Source: UBA4923 sp964486135 (GTDB lineage: Bacteria; Bacillota; Clostridia; Saccharofermentanales; DTU023). Taken from it: a DNA stretch of 12,596 bases. Of this stretch, positions 7,180-12,596 are shown in pieces. Under the pieces are notes generated by a model. It did not search any database. It saw only the letters and a program-made list of their open reading frames with translations, and was not told where the DNA came from. A program made the position numbers and the translations under genes. The first letter of the stretch is position 1, and each line of letters begins with the position of its first letter. The stretch spans positions 1 to 12,596 of the forward strand of contig CAZAKT010000041.1 of NCBI GenBank assembly GCA_964486135.1. Direction: 5' to 3'.

Positions 7180-7985
7180 CTTGAAGCCTCCTCTCCCTCC
7201 AGGTAGCTGAGCAGATCTTTGGGATTTTTCAGCGCCTTGATTTTTCTCATCTCAAGATCGTCGATTTCATAGAAGCCCGCACAGGAACCGGGCGCCGCGC
7301 CTCGCGGGGCGAGTACGACCTGGTCGACCAGGAGTGAGGGGATGACCGCCTTCCTTTCGGGCCAGAAATAATGGTCATCAACCAGCTCCTCGCAACTGAG
7401 CACCAATTTTTTAGCGCTCCTCGCCAGGATCCCGTCGTCGTAGACGGGGCCTTCGATCTCTGCATTCCCGAAACGGTCAGCCCTCTGTACGTGAAGGAAG
7501 GCCAGGTCGGGCCGGATGGCCTGGATGGCGTAGAGGGCCTCACCGGTATAGGGGTCCTGGACTGTTTTCAAGTCCAGTTCAGTGACCAGGTCACTCCCTG
7601 TCATCCCCCTTACAGGCAGGAAAGGGACACCCTGGGCCGAGGCCCGCCAACCGGTAAGGATGGTGTAGCAGGCGTGTTCATCGGCAATGACCTCACCTCT
7701 CTCAACCGCCCGGCGGTAAAAATTGCAAAGGCCGTACTCATTCTCGTAACCGACGAAGCCGGCCAAGACCCTGGACACGCAGCCCGCGCCACACAGGATA
7801 TCGGCTTCAAGGGCCATAACCGTCTTGACCAGGGTCAGGTCCCTGATACCTGCCCTGGCAATTTCCCTGGCCAGGGTGATCGGGCTCCTGTGCAGGAGAT
7901 TGCCGCCAAAAGCCAGGGTGTCCCCCTCCCTTACCAGGGAGATGGCGGTCGAGAGGCTGCTGATCTTGCTTTGTGTGTTTGGCAT
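7176..7985 (-). CDS. CoA-transferase-family protein, alpha subunit (GctA/IpdA-like)
   Basis: A 269-aa partner of the downstream beta subunit (COG1788 type), shorter than classical GctA (about 320 aa). The ATG at 7985 lies six bases after the flavoprotein stop, with only a weak AGGA before it. Family features are the glycine loop LAFGGNLLHRSP (24-35), LAREIARAGIRDLTLV (38-53), GFVGYENEYGL (76-86), RRAVERGEV (91-99), the acidic DEH motif (102-104, E103), the conserved GVPFLPVRGMTGSDL (119-133), and HVQRADRFGNAEIEGP, the usual segment before the C-terminal lobe. E103 sits where the catalytic glutamate described for IpdA (about 105) would be, which fits a hydrolase-like reading; this is from memory. 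The subunits presumably form a hetero-oligomer acting on an acyl-CoA. Confidence 0.82.
   Translation of the reverse strand: MPNTQSKISSLSTAISLVREGDTLAFGGNLLHRSPITLAREIARAGIRDLTLVKTVMALEADILCGAGCVSRVLAGFVGYENEYGLCNFYRRAVERGEVIADEHACYTILTGWRASAQGVPFLPVRGMTGSDLVTELDLKTVQDPYTGEALYAIQAIRPDLAFLHVQRADRFGNAEIEGPVYDDGILARSAKKLVLSCEELVDDHYFWPERKAVIPSLLVDQVVLAPRGAAPGSCAGFYEIDDLEMRKIKALKNPKDLLSYLEGEEASR
7187..7193 (-). promoter_or_regulatory. Ribosome binding site of the CoA-transferase beta gene inside the alpha gene
   Basis: GAGGAGG on the minus strand, seven bases before the beta-subunit ATG and within the last codons of the alpha gene. Together with the ATGA stop/start overlap it fixes the beta start and implies coupled, near-equimolar synthesis. 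Confidence 0.8.
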
Positions 7986-7991
7986 GGCATC

Positions 7992-9335
7992 CTACTTTTC
8001 AAATCTGCGGTTGGCCACATTGGCCGCGACCGCCATGACATCCCAGGGTCTGGCATAGGGGGGTGAGTAGCCAAAGTCTATTTCACCGATCTCCTGGACG
8101 GTCATGCCGGCCGTGATGCAGGCGGCCAGCACGTTGGTCCTCAAGGCGGCGCCATCCCGGCCGATCAGCTGGGCACCCAGCAAGACACCGGCTTCCGGTT
8201 CAAAGACCAGCTTGACGGTGAGTTCCGTCGATCCAGGGTAGTAGGCCGCCCGGTTTCTATCCTTGACGGTGACGGTCTCAAAGGCGAGCCCATGTTGGAT
8301 CGCCTCACTTTCGCTCAAGCCGGTTTTGCCGAGCTCCAGGTCGCCCACCTTGATGAAGGCGGTCCCGAGCGCGTTCTTGTAGGCCCGCAGCTTACCCGCC
8401 AGGTTTCCCCCGATGTAACGGCCCTGTTTATTGGCGCCGGGCGCCAGGGGGATGTAGACGTCCTTCTCGAGGATCCGATGCCGCACGGTCGCGCAATCCC
8501 CGCCAGCCCAGATATCGGGCAGGCTGGCCCGCATAAATTCATCTGTGAGGATGGCGCCATTGGGTAGCAGGGCGAGGCCGGTTCCCTCCAGGAAACGGGT
8601 ATTGGGTCGGACGCCAACCGCAACGGCCGCGATGTCAGCAGGGTAGGAGCCTCCCTCGGTCAGGACGGCTTCCAGCTTCCCCTCCCCCTCAAAAGCCTTG
8701 ACTGCCTCATTAAGACGGAGCTCGACTCCCTCCGCCTTCAGGTAGTCTTCGACCTCCCGGGCGATTTCCCTGTCGAAACCGGACAGGACCTGGGGGGCCA
8801 TTTCGATGACCGTGACGTCCAGTCCCAGGGTTAAAAAGGATTCCACCAGTTCAAGGCCGATATAACCGCCTCCTATGATGACAGCGCGCCGGGCGCCCCC
8901 GTCAACGGCCTCCTTGATCCTGTTGGCGTCCGCGATGGTCTTGAGCGTGAAGACCCCGTCAAGGTCCTTGCCGGGGAAACCGGGCAGGATGCTGTCCGCC
9001 CCGGTCGCGATCACCAGCTGGTCGTAGCTTTCCTCGTATTCTTGCCCAGCCTCCAGGTCCAGACAGGCCACCTTCTTGTTTCCGACATCCACTGAGGTCG
9101 CCTGGTGACGCAATCTCAGATCGATGCCCTGCTCAATGAAGGCAGAGGCCGGCCGGATGCGGAGTAGGTTTTCCTCGGGGTTGAGGCCCGACACATAGTA
9201 GGGGAGGCCACAGGCCCCGTAGGAGGTTTCATCGCCCCGTTCCAAAACGACGATTTCACTTTGTGGCTGTTCCCGCTTCAACTTGCTCGCGGCGCTCATG
9301 CCGACCACGATCCCCCCGATAATGATAACTTTCAT
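7992..9335 (-). CDS. FAD/NAD(P)-dependent disulfide oxidoreductase, CoA-disulfide reductase/NADH oxidase family
   Basis: A 447-aa flavoprotein. I place the start at ATG 9335 (MKVIIIGG), because the FAD-binding strand begins there and the length fits the family (about 440). The frame stays open upstream to another ATG at 9506. Features are an N-terminal FAD dinucleotide fold, the single redox cysteine C42 in SYGACGLPYY, the NAD(P)-binding GGGYIG (155-160) with acidic E178 after the next strand (favouring NADH), the FAD-contact GGDC (278-281), and a dimerisation domain with YYPG (366-369) and YSPPYA (423-428). The last two hold the tyrosines known from CoA-disulfide reductase. There is no C-terminal rhodanese domain. 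Candidate activities are CoA-disulfide or persulfide reduction, or NADH oxidation. It is the first gene of the trio with the CoA-transferase-like pair, six bases apart, which favours a CoA-linked role. Confidence 0.87.
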   Translation of the reverse strand: MKVIIIGGIVVGMSAASKLKREQPQSEIVVLERGDETSYGACGLPYYVSGLNPEENLLRIRPASAFIEQGIDLRLRHQATSVDVGNKKVACLDLEAGQEYEESYDQLVIATGADSILPGFPGKDLDGVFTLKTIADANRIKEAVDGGARRAVIIGGGYIGLELVESFLTLGLDVTVIEMAPQVLSGFDREIAREVEDYLKAEGVELRLNEAVKAFEGEGKLEAVLTEGGSYPADIAAVAVGVRPNTRFLEGTGLALLPNGAILTDEFMRASLPDIWAGGDCATVRHRILEKDVYIPLAPGANKQGRYIGGNLAGKLRAYKNALGTAFIKVGDLELGKTGLSESEAIQHGLAFETVTVKDRNRAAYYPGSTELTVKLVFEPEAGVLLGAQLIGRDGAALRTNVLAACITAGMTVQEIGEIDFGYSPPYARPWDVMAVAANVANRRFEK

Positions 9336-9679
9336 AGACAACTCTTTTCTTGGAAACGCGTAGGAGAACCTGTCCAATTGCCTGGCTGGCTCCCGCACGC
9401 TAAGCCCTTGGTTGTATAAAAGATACCGATAAGGAGGAAAAACGGCAAGCATGGCCTCCCTCCATTTTGCAGGATAAAGGCGGCTGCCGTAATCAGATTG
9501 TTTCATCGCCTTTCCCCCCTTTCATCCAAAAAAGGAGAAAAGGCAGGGGAAATAGGAAAATGTTTTCATCCTGTAACCGTAATGACCAATTAGGGCACTT
9601 TTAGGGGCTTCCTTTTTTCGGACTTTTCCCCTACGGTCTAAAATAGATCAACATTTACTGACAGGAAACGATAGACTAT
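9336..9679. other. Intergenic/divergent region between the flavoprotein and CAP lipoprotein genes
   Basis: 344 bases. On the minus strand the flavoprotein frame extends without a stop to ATG 9506 (57 codons), preceded by a purine-rich AAAGGGGGGAAAGG, but the codons lack the G/C third-position bias of the gene itself. On the plus strand, purine/pyrimidine-rich tracts include an imperfect inverted repeat GCCTTTC / GAAAAGGC near 9508-9544 and TAGGGG / CCCCTA around 9601-9634. A TAAAAT box about 40 bases before the CAP gene is a weak -10 candidate. No other gene is supported. Confidence 0.5.
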
Positions 9680-10549
9680 ATGAAGAAAACGATCGTTCTC
9701 GCGATATTTTTCCTATTCATCATTTTTTACGTCTTAGGATGTCATTATTCGACCAGATGTGACGCCAACTCCTTCCTCGGAATTAATCTGTTAAGGGATA
9801 AGTACTCGGAAAGGGGAGAGGGACAGCCAGAGGATAAGCTGGTCTGCGAGGCCTGCCTTGAGGCGGGCATGGCTGATACTTGCTCACACCTGGAAGGGAA
9901 ATCACCGGCCAGTGAAGCGAGCGAACCCAGTTGCGCTGAAACGAGTGAAGTTACCACGACCACTACGGCCACCACAACAGTGTCGACCACCACGACATCA
10001 TCCTGCACCACAACCACGGAGACAAGTCCCAAACCCAAGACCACCAAACCGGTGACCACAAAAAAAGCCACAACGACAAAGGTCACGGAAAAGCCGCCGG
10101 TGACGACGGCTCCACCGACAACGACAGCTCCGCCGGCAACGACAGCCCCACCGGCAGCTGAGGGCAGTTTCTATAACAATTACGAGGAGGAGGTCGTCCG
10201 CCTGATCAACGCCGAGCGGGCCAAGGAAAACCTGGCCCCCCTATGTATGGATGCCTCTCTCCGGTCCTCGGCCAGAACACGGGCCAAGGAGATAATCAGC
10301 TGCTGGGGGCACACCCGGCCAAATGGCAGCAAGTACTACACTGTGATCCAGATCTCCTACACCCTGGCTTCGGAGAATATCGCCGCAGGTCACTCTACTC
10401 CTGAACGGGTGGTTGCGGGCTGGATGAAATCGACCGGTCATCGGGACAATATAATGAATCCAAATGCCAGACGGGTTGGGGTCGGCTGCTACTATGACAG
10501 CACGACCGAGTACAAGATTTACTGGGGTCAGCTCTTTACCGGACCCTAG
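9680..10549 (+). CDS. Secreted lipoprotein with Thr/Pro-rich stalk and CAP/SCP (YkwD-like) domain
   Basis: 289 aa, from ATG 9680 (MKKTIVLAIFFLFIIF); the ribosome binding site is weak (AGGAAA, long spacing), but the signal peptide begins at this Met. Signal peptidase II lipobox VLGC21 predicts a membrane-anchored lipoprotein. Residues 22-90 are cysteine-rich (C27, C56, C59, C68, C85). Residues 91-160 are a Thr/Pro linker with three TTAPP-type repeats, probably extended and possibly glycosylated. Residues about 165-289 are a CAP domain: VVRLINAERAKENLAPL, H211 in the GHTRPNG motif, SENIAAG (E232), GWMKSTGHRDNIMNP (H254), VGVGCYY and YWGQLFTG, the conserved cavity residues of bacterial YkwD-like proteins. 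Bacterial CAP proteins are common surface proteins of ill-defined function. C189, C208 and C270 may form disulfides. Confidence 0.93.
   Translation: MKKTIVLAIFFLFIIFYVLGCHYSTRCDANSFLGINLLRDKYSERGEGQPEDKLVCEACLEAGMADTCSHLEGKSPASEASEPSCAETSEVTTTTTATTTVSTTTTSSCTTTTETSPKPKTTKPVTTKKATTTKVTEKPPVTTAPPTTTAPPATTAPPAAEGSFYNNYEEEVVRLINAERAKENLAPLCMDASLRSSARTRAKEIISCWGHTRPNGSKYYTVIQISYTLASENIAAGHSTPERVVAGWMKSTGHRDNIMNPNARRVGVGCYYDSTTEYKIYWGQLFTGP
10103..10156 (+). repeat. Three tandem 18-bp repeats in the stalk of the CAP lipoprotein
   Basis: Three consecutive units, ACGACGGCTCCACCGACA, ACGACAGCTCCGCCGGCA and ACGACAGCCCCACCGGCA, each encode TTAPPT or TTAPPA. Differences are mainly at third positions, so the units are not freshly duplicated, but copy number could vary between strains and change the stalk length. 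Confidence 0.9.
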
Positions 10550-10605
10550 CCTGACACTGCCCCGCGGTCTCCCCCTAATCAGATAAATAACAATTGGGCA
10601 CATTC

Positions 10606-10633
10606 GTGATCCCTACGGGAGCACATCGTTTTT
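10606..10633 (+). terminator. Weak candidate terminator after the CAP lipoprotein gene
   Basis: GTG-A-TCCC (10606-10612) can pair with GGGA-G-CAC (10617-10624) around a TAC loop, with one mismatch. A run of five T follows at 10629-10633, four bases after the stem. The stem is short and the T run is offset, so termination would be inefficient. Confidence 0.35.
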
Positions 10634-10927
10634 GACCTCCTCTATGAAGGGTAAAGGACCGCGTTTCACCTATTGGAAGACAATCGGAAGATCTGCTTCT
10701 GCCCATCAAGCTTTTCTCATTGCTTATTTATACGGAAGCAAATCAGAGTGACACTCATTGGAAAGAAGTGGATTTGCCGATTATCTATCGCCGATTTTGC
10801 GTTCATGATTTTGATCAGAGAGCCCTTGATCACTCCAATCTTTTGGGAAATAGGCGTCGGCGTTTCCGGGATGGCCTGGCGGGTGAAAACTTTGGCCCTA
10901 TATTCCCGATAATTTCGGAAGCTGAAC

Positions 10928-10956
10928 TTGAACTTTCATAAATATTCTTATAGTAT
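10928..10956 (+). promoter_or_regulatory. Candidate promoter for the unrecognised lipoprotein
   Basis: TTGAAC (10928-10933) and TAGTAT (10951-10956) are spaced by 17 bases in AT-rich DNA, about 50 bases before the start codon. Each hexamer has four of six consensus matches. Confidence 0.45.
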
Positions 10957-10971
10957 GATATTTATATCGTA
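10954..10971 (+). promoter_or_regulatory. Near-perfect dyad overlapping the promoter -10 (possible operator)
   Basis: TATGATAT-TT-ATATCGTA is an inverted repeat with one mismatched pair out of eight. It overlaps and extends just downstream of the candidate -10 box, a usual place for a repressor site. A similar palindromic core, ATGATATCAT, lies upstream of the Ada-like lipoprotein gene. Confidence 0.35.
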
Positions 10972-10994
10972 TTAATGCATTCTTATGCCCTGGT

Positions 10995-11001
10995 AAGGAG
11001 G
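10995..11001 (+). promoter_or_regulatory. Ribosome binding site deciding the start at 11008
   Basis: AAGGAGG lies six bases before ATG 11008. An in-frame ATG at 10975 would translate through this site and place charged residues ahead of the signal peptide, so 11008 is the start. Confidence 0.85.
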
Positions 11002-11007
11002 AGGCTT

Positions 11008-11517
11008 ATGAGGAAAATTTGCGTAATACTGATCGTTGTCTTGCTGTTTGTGTCAACCCTATCTTGCGCTTGTTCGAAGAAAAAAGCCCCTGGGGCGGAC
11101 GATCCCGTCGAAACGGCAGCCCGGGAAGAGACAGCAAAACCAGATGAACCCACCATCACAGAAACGGAGGAAGAAGAGATGGATATCATGAGGATAGACC
11201 TGCCGGACTTGCCGGTGCCTTGTCGATACGAGTCTTTGGGAGAGGTCGATGTCATTGAGCTGACTTACACTTCTGAGTATGTGGAGGAGAGTGAAAGCTT
11301 CGACATTGAGTTCGAGTATAAATGTGAGGTCACGAATAGAGAGGGTGGTTTTTACGGGTTTTCGTGGAAATTGCTGGAAGACGGAGCCATTATTGTAACC
11401 AACTATGTTTGGTATATGGCTTCCTTGGATGAGGGGGACATATTTAAGGGAAAGTTCGGCGTGACCGGTGTGCCTCTCGGCCATTATGAGCTGAAGGTTA
11501 CTGACTATAAAGGCTAG
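11008..11517 (+). CDS. Putative secreted lipoprotein, unrecognised beta-rich domain
   Basis: 169 aa. The N-terminus MRKICVILIVVLLFV is a signal peptide followed by STLSCAC. The cleavage/lipidation cysteine is C20 or C22, and the lipobox is not fully canonical (TLSC or SCAC), so lipid attachment is probable rather than certain. Residues about 25-65 form an acidic, Pro/Thr/Glu-rich linker. Residues about 70-169 look like a single beta-sandwich-type domain, with alternating hydrophobics and aromatic strands (YTSEYVEE, FYGFSWKLLEDG, VTNYVWYMASLDEG) and a closing GHYELKVTDY typical of an Ig-like edge strand. I do not recognise the family. It has its own promoter and a strong terminator, so it is a single-gene unit. 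Confidence 0.8.
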   Translation: MRKICVILIVVLLFVSTLSCACSKKKAPGADDPVETAAREETAKPDEPTITETEEEEMDIMRIDLPDLPVPCRYESLGEVDVIELTYTSEYVEESESFDIEFEYKCEVTNREGGFYGFSWKLLEDGAIIVTNYVWYMASLDEGDIFKGKFGVTGVPLGHYELKVTDYKG

Positions 11518-11560
11518 GGGATTGAGGGGTAGCTGATAGGTAAAAGCTCCATTTTTTGGA

Positions 11561-11595
11561 AGAGATCCGCCCTTTTTGGAGCGGATCTCTTTTTG
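11561..11595 (+). terminator. Rho-independent terminator of the unrecognised lipoprotein gene
   Basis: A perfect 10-bp stem AGAGATCCGC (11561-11570) / GCGGATCTCT (11581-11590), extendable by CC/GG past one unpaired A, with a T-rich loop, runs directly into a T tract. It is 44 bases after the stop codon. Confidence 0.92.
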
Positions 11596-11807
11596 AAGGC
11601 CAAGGAAGCTGTGAACAATCTCCTGCCATCATTGAAATAGGCTTCCGATAAAGGCCTTATGATCGGTCTTGGTGTGGCGTGAAGGGTCCTGCAATAGCAA
11701 AGGCAGGTATGCCCCTTATTCGATTCATTATCTTTATGCGGACATTATGCACGCATTTTGTTTTTTGAAGGGCAATAATCTCTACTTATGAATCGGGATG
11801 CCCTTCA
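11596..11807 (+). other. Three consecutive nested or simple inverted repeats (possible structured leader RNA)
   Basis: Element 1: AAGGCC (11596-11601) + GGAAGC (11604-11609) pair with GCTTCC (11641-11646) + GGCCTT (11653-11658). Element 2: AAGGG (11682-11686) + CCTGC (11688-11692) pair with GCAGG (11703-11707) + CCCTT (11713-11717). Element 3: TGAAGGGCA (11766-11774) pairs perfectly with TGCCCTTCA (11799-11807). All are in order on one strand, in a leader upstream of a lipoprotein gene. No T tract follows any of them. Confidence 0.4.
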
Positions 11808-11887
11808 TCAATCAGTAGCTTTCAGCTTTGGAAAGAATATCTAACGAATGTTCTAGTGGCGGCGGAATTGGGCTTTGGCAAAGTATT

Positions 11888-11897
11888 ATGATATCAT
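11888..11897. promoter_or_regulatory. Perfect 10-bp palindrome upstream of the Ada-like lipoprotein gene
   Basis: ATGATATCAT, in AT-rich context about 75 bases before the start codon. It shares the TATGATAT core with the dyad upstream of the other lipoprotein gene (10954-10971), so a common regulator is possible. No clear -35/-10 pair was found around it. Confidence 0.3.
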
Positions 11898-11971
11898 TAC
11901 TTTGTTCCGATAGGGGCCTTGGAGAAACTTGTGGGTCTGGACTTGTATCCAATGAATTGGGGGTTCGTACC

Positions 11972-12376
11972 ATGAAGAGGAATCAGTGGCCAATCATTCT
12001 CATTGTAATTTTATTAGGACTTTCGGTGGTACTCACTGCTTGTGACGGAGGCAGTTCTGATCCAGATCCTGCAAGAGTCGACCCCGATCCAACGCAGGCA
12101 GCGGTTACAGAAGCCGCCAAGCCCGAATCTGTGGCGCCGACTGAGCAGGAGGAGGTGACGGCGGTTCAGACCAGCGCGGCAGAGCTAGAGGATCCCGAGG
12201 AACTGACGGATGTCGATATGAGCTACACCTATATGGGTAATGCCAACTCGATGAAACTCCATCTGACTACTTGCGATTCGGCTGCTCAAACCAAACCGTC
12301 CAACCGGGTGTACTTTGACACCAGGGAAGAGGCGATTGAAGCCGGCTATGAACCGTGTAAGCGTTGCAACCCTTAA
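11972..12376 (+). CDS. Lipoprotein with C-terminal Ada-type metal-binding motif
   Basis: 134 aa, from ATG 11972; only a GGGGG stretch precedes it, but the signal peptide starts here. MKRNQWPIILIVILLGLSVV is followed by lipobox LTAC24. Residues 25-80 are an acidic Pro/Glu/Asp-rich linker. Residues about 86-134 form a compact module: YMGNANSMKLHLTTC (H97, C101), then NRVYFDTREEAIEAGY, then the end PCKRCNP (C129, C132). This is the small zinc-binding fold of the Ada N-terminus, which also occurs as a C-terminal module in Firmicutes secreted nucleases and ComEC-related proteins with a similar closing PCKRCNP. H97, C101, C129 and C132 could bind one zinc; the first Cys of canonical Ada is absent or replaced by His. 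No enzymatic domain is present, so a DNA- or metal-binding surface role is only inference. Confidence 0.85.
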   Translation: MKRNQWPIILIVILLGLSVVLTACDGGSSDPDPARVDPDPTQAAVTEAAKPESVAPTEQEEVTAVQTSAAELEDPEELTDVDMSYTYMGNANSMKLHLTTCDSAAQTKPSNRVYFDTREEAIEAGYEPCKRCNP

Positions 12377-12596
12377 GAGGGAAGGACTCACGGTCCCTTC
12401 AGACTGATCCAGACGACTTGGTCTTCCTCATAGTGGAGGCTGAGCCGATTTTCTTCTCTATTGTGGATCGATAGTCTCTATGATGGCACATTTCCAACCT
12501 TGTACTCTCTTCTGGCCCCGAAACTGAAGACAAGGTTCAGACATTCCAGGATTAGCCTTCATAGAGTCTTTCTGGTGCCCAGGAAGGCAGGACTCG
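12377..12596 (-). other. Right-edge region with hints of a frameshifted minus-strand coding remnant
   Basis: On the minus strand, one frame is open from the edge (12595) to TAG at 12458 (45 codons, containing MKANPGMSEPCLQF). The frame one base away is open from 12477 to TGA at 12388 (29 codons, ending EEDQVVWISLKGP). The two overlap by 20 bases, and a single-base shift would join them into one protein-like C-terminus. I do not recognise the family. It could be a decayed gene, a sequencing indel or chance. A short bulged hairpin, GAAGGAC / GTCCCTTC (12381-12400), lies just after the lipoprotein stop but lacks a T tract. Confidence 0.3.

Larger units (their letters stand above)
10550..11007. 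other. AT-rich intergenic region, no supported gene
   Basis: 458 bases between two lipoprotein genes. Short overlapping open frames exist (10673-10912 and 10720-10941), but both start at TTG without a ribosome binding site and resemble nothing I recognise. The region holds the weak terminator at 10606-10633 and, at its right end, the promoter and dyad of the next gene. It may contain decayed coding sequence. Confidence 0.5.
11518..11971. other. Long AT-rich leader region before the Ada-like lipoprotein gene
   Basis: 454 bases. After the terminator come three separate potential RNA hairpins (11596-11658, 11682-11717, 11766-11807), then the palindrome ATGATATCAT (11888-11897), then the start region of the next gene. 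A TTG-initiated extension of the downstream frame (from 11828) has no signal-peptide logic and is ignored. I recognise no known riboswitch class. Confidence 0.5.

Noticed and set aside
10673..10941. Two short overlapping open frames in the spacer after the CAP gene
   Set aside because: Both need TTG starts, have no ribosome binding site and show no recognisable motif.
11828..11971. 48-codon upstream extension of the Ada-like lipoprotein
   Set aside because: It would start at TTG and put the signal peptide internally; ATG 11972 begins a standard lipoprotein signal peptide.
12381..12400. Terminator after the Ada-like lipoprotein gene
   Set aside because: The short stem has a bulge and is not followed by T residues.

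Overview
The window reads as a chromosomal stretch of an anaerobic bacterium, probably a Firmicutes-like (Bacillota) lineage or a relative known from metagenomes. Evidence: a selenocysteine-containing, oxygen-sensitive formate dehydrogenase; PheS with the Cys4 insertion also seen in Bacillus-type PheS; secreted proteins made as lipoproteins with Thr/Pro-rich or acidic linkers; strong GGAGG-type ribosome binding sites. The metabolic genes are GC-rich. The spacers and lipoprotein genes at the right end are visibly AT-richer. No tRNA, rRNA, CRISPR array or insertion sequence was seen.

Layout. (1) 1-2278, minus strand: pheS then pheT (phenylalanyl-tRNA synthetase alpha and beta; pheT runs off the left edge). 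pheS is interrupted by exactly 100 N flanked by the same 55 bases on both sides. This is an assembly artefact, and removing 155 bases restores one clean 345-aa protein. (2) 2502-3140, plus: a small metallo-beta-lactamase-fold hydrolase, divergent from pheS, with a good sigma-70-type promoter. (3) 3240-6428, plus: a ferritin-like diiron protein followed nine bases later by a 903-aa formate dehydrogenase catalytic subunit. An in-frame TGA at 4770 encodes selenocysteine and is followed at the expected distance by a SECIS hairpin; naive gene calling splits this gene in two. (4) 6457-9335, minus, convergent with fdhA: a CoA-disulfide-reductase-type flavoprotein followed by two subunits of a class I CoA-transferase-like enzyme, in which I cannot find the catalytic glutamate. 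(5) 9680-12376, plus: three separately transcribed secreted lipoproteins: a CAP/SCP (YkwD-like) protein on a Thr-rich stalk, an unrecognised beta-rich lipoprotein, and a lipoprotein ending in an Ada-type zinc-binding motif. Long AT-rich leaders with dyads lie between them. At the right edge there are hints of a broken or frameshifted minus-strand reading frame.

How they work together: the ferritin-like protein and FdhA form an apparent operon in which a peroxide- or O2-scavenging protein may protect a Mo/W-Sec enzyme. FdhA carries a NuoG-like iron-sulfur N-terminus, so it needs an electron partner (NuoEF/HydABC-like) that is not encoded here. The minus-strand trio looks like a CoA-thiol/acyl-CoA module. 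The right-hand genes serve the cell surface. The most notable items are the selenoprotein with a fully pairable SECIS stem, the CoA-transferase-like pair lacking its usual catalytic residue, and the spurious scaffold gap in pheS.
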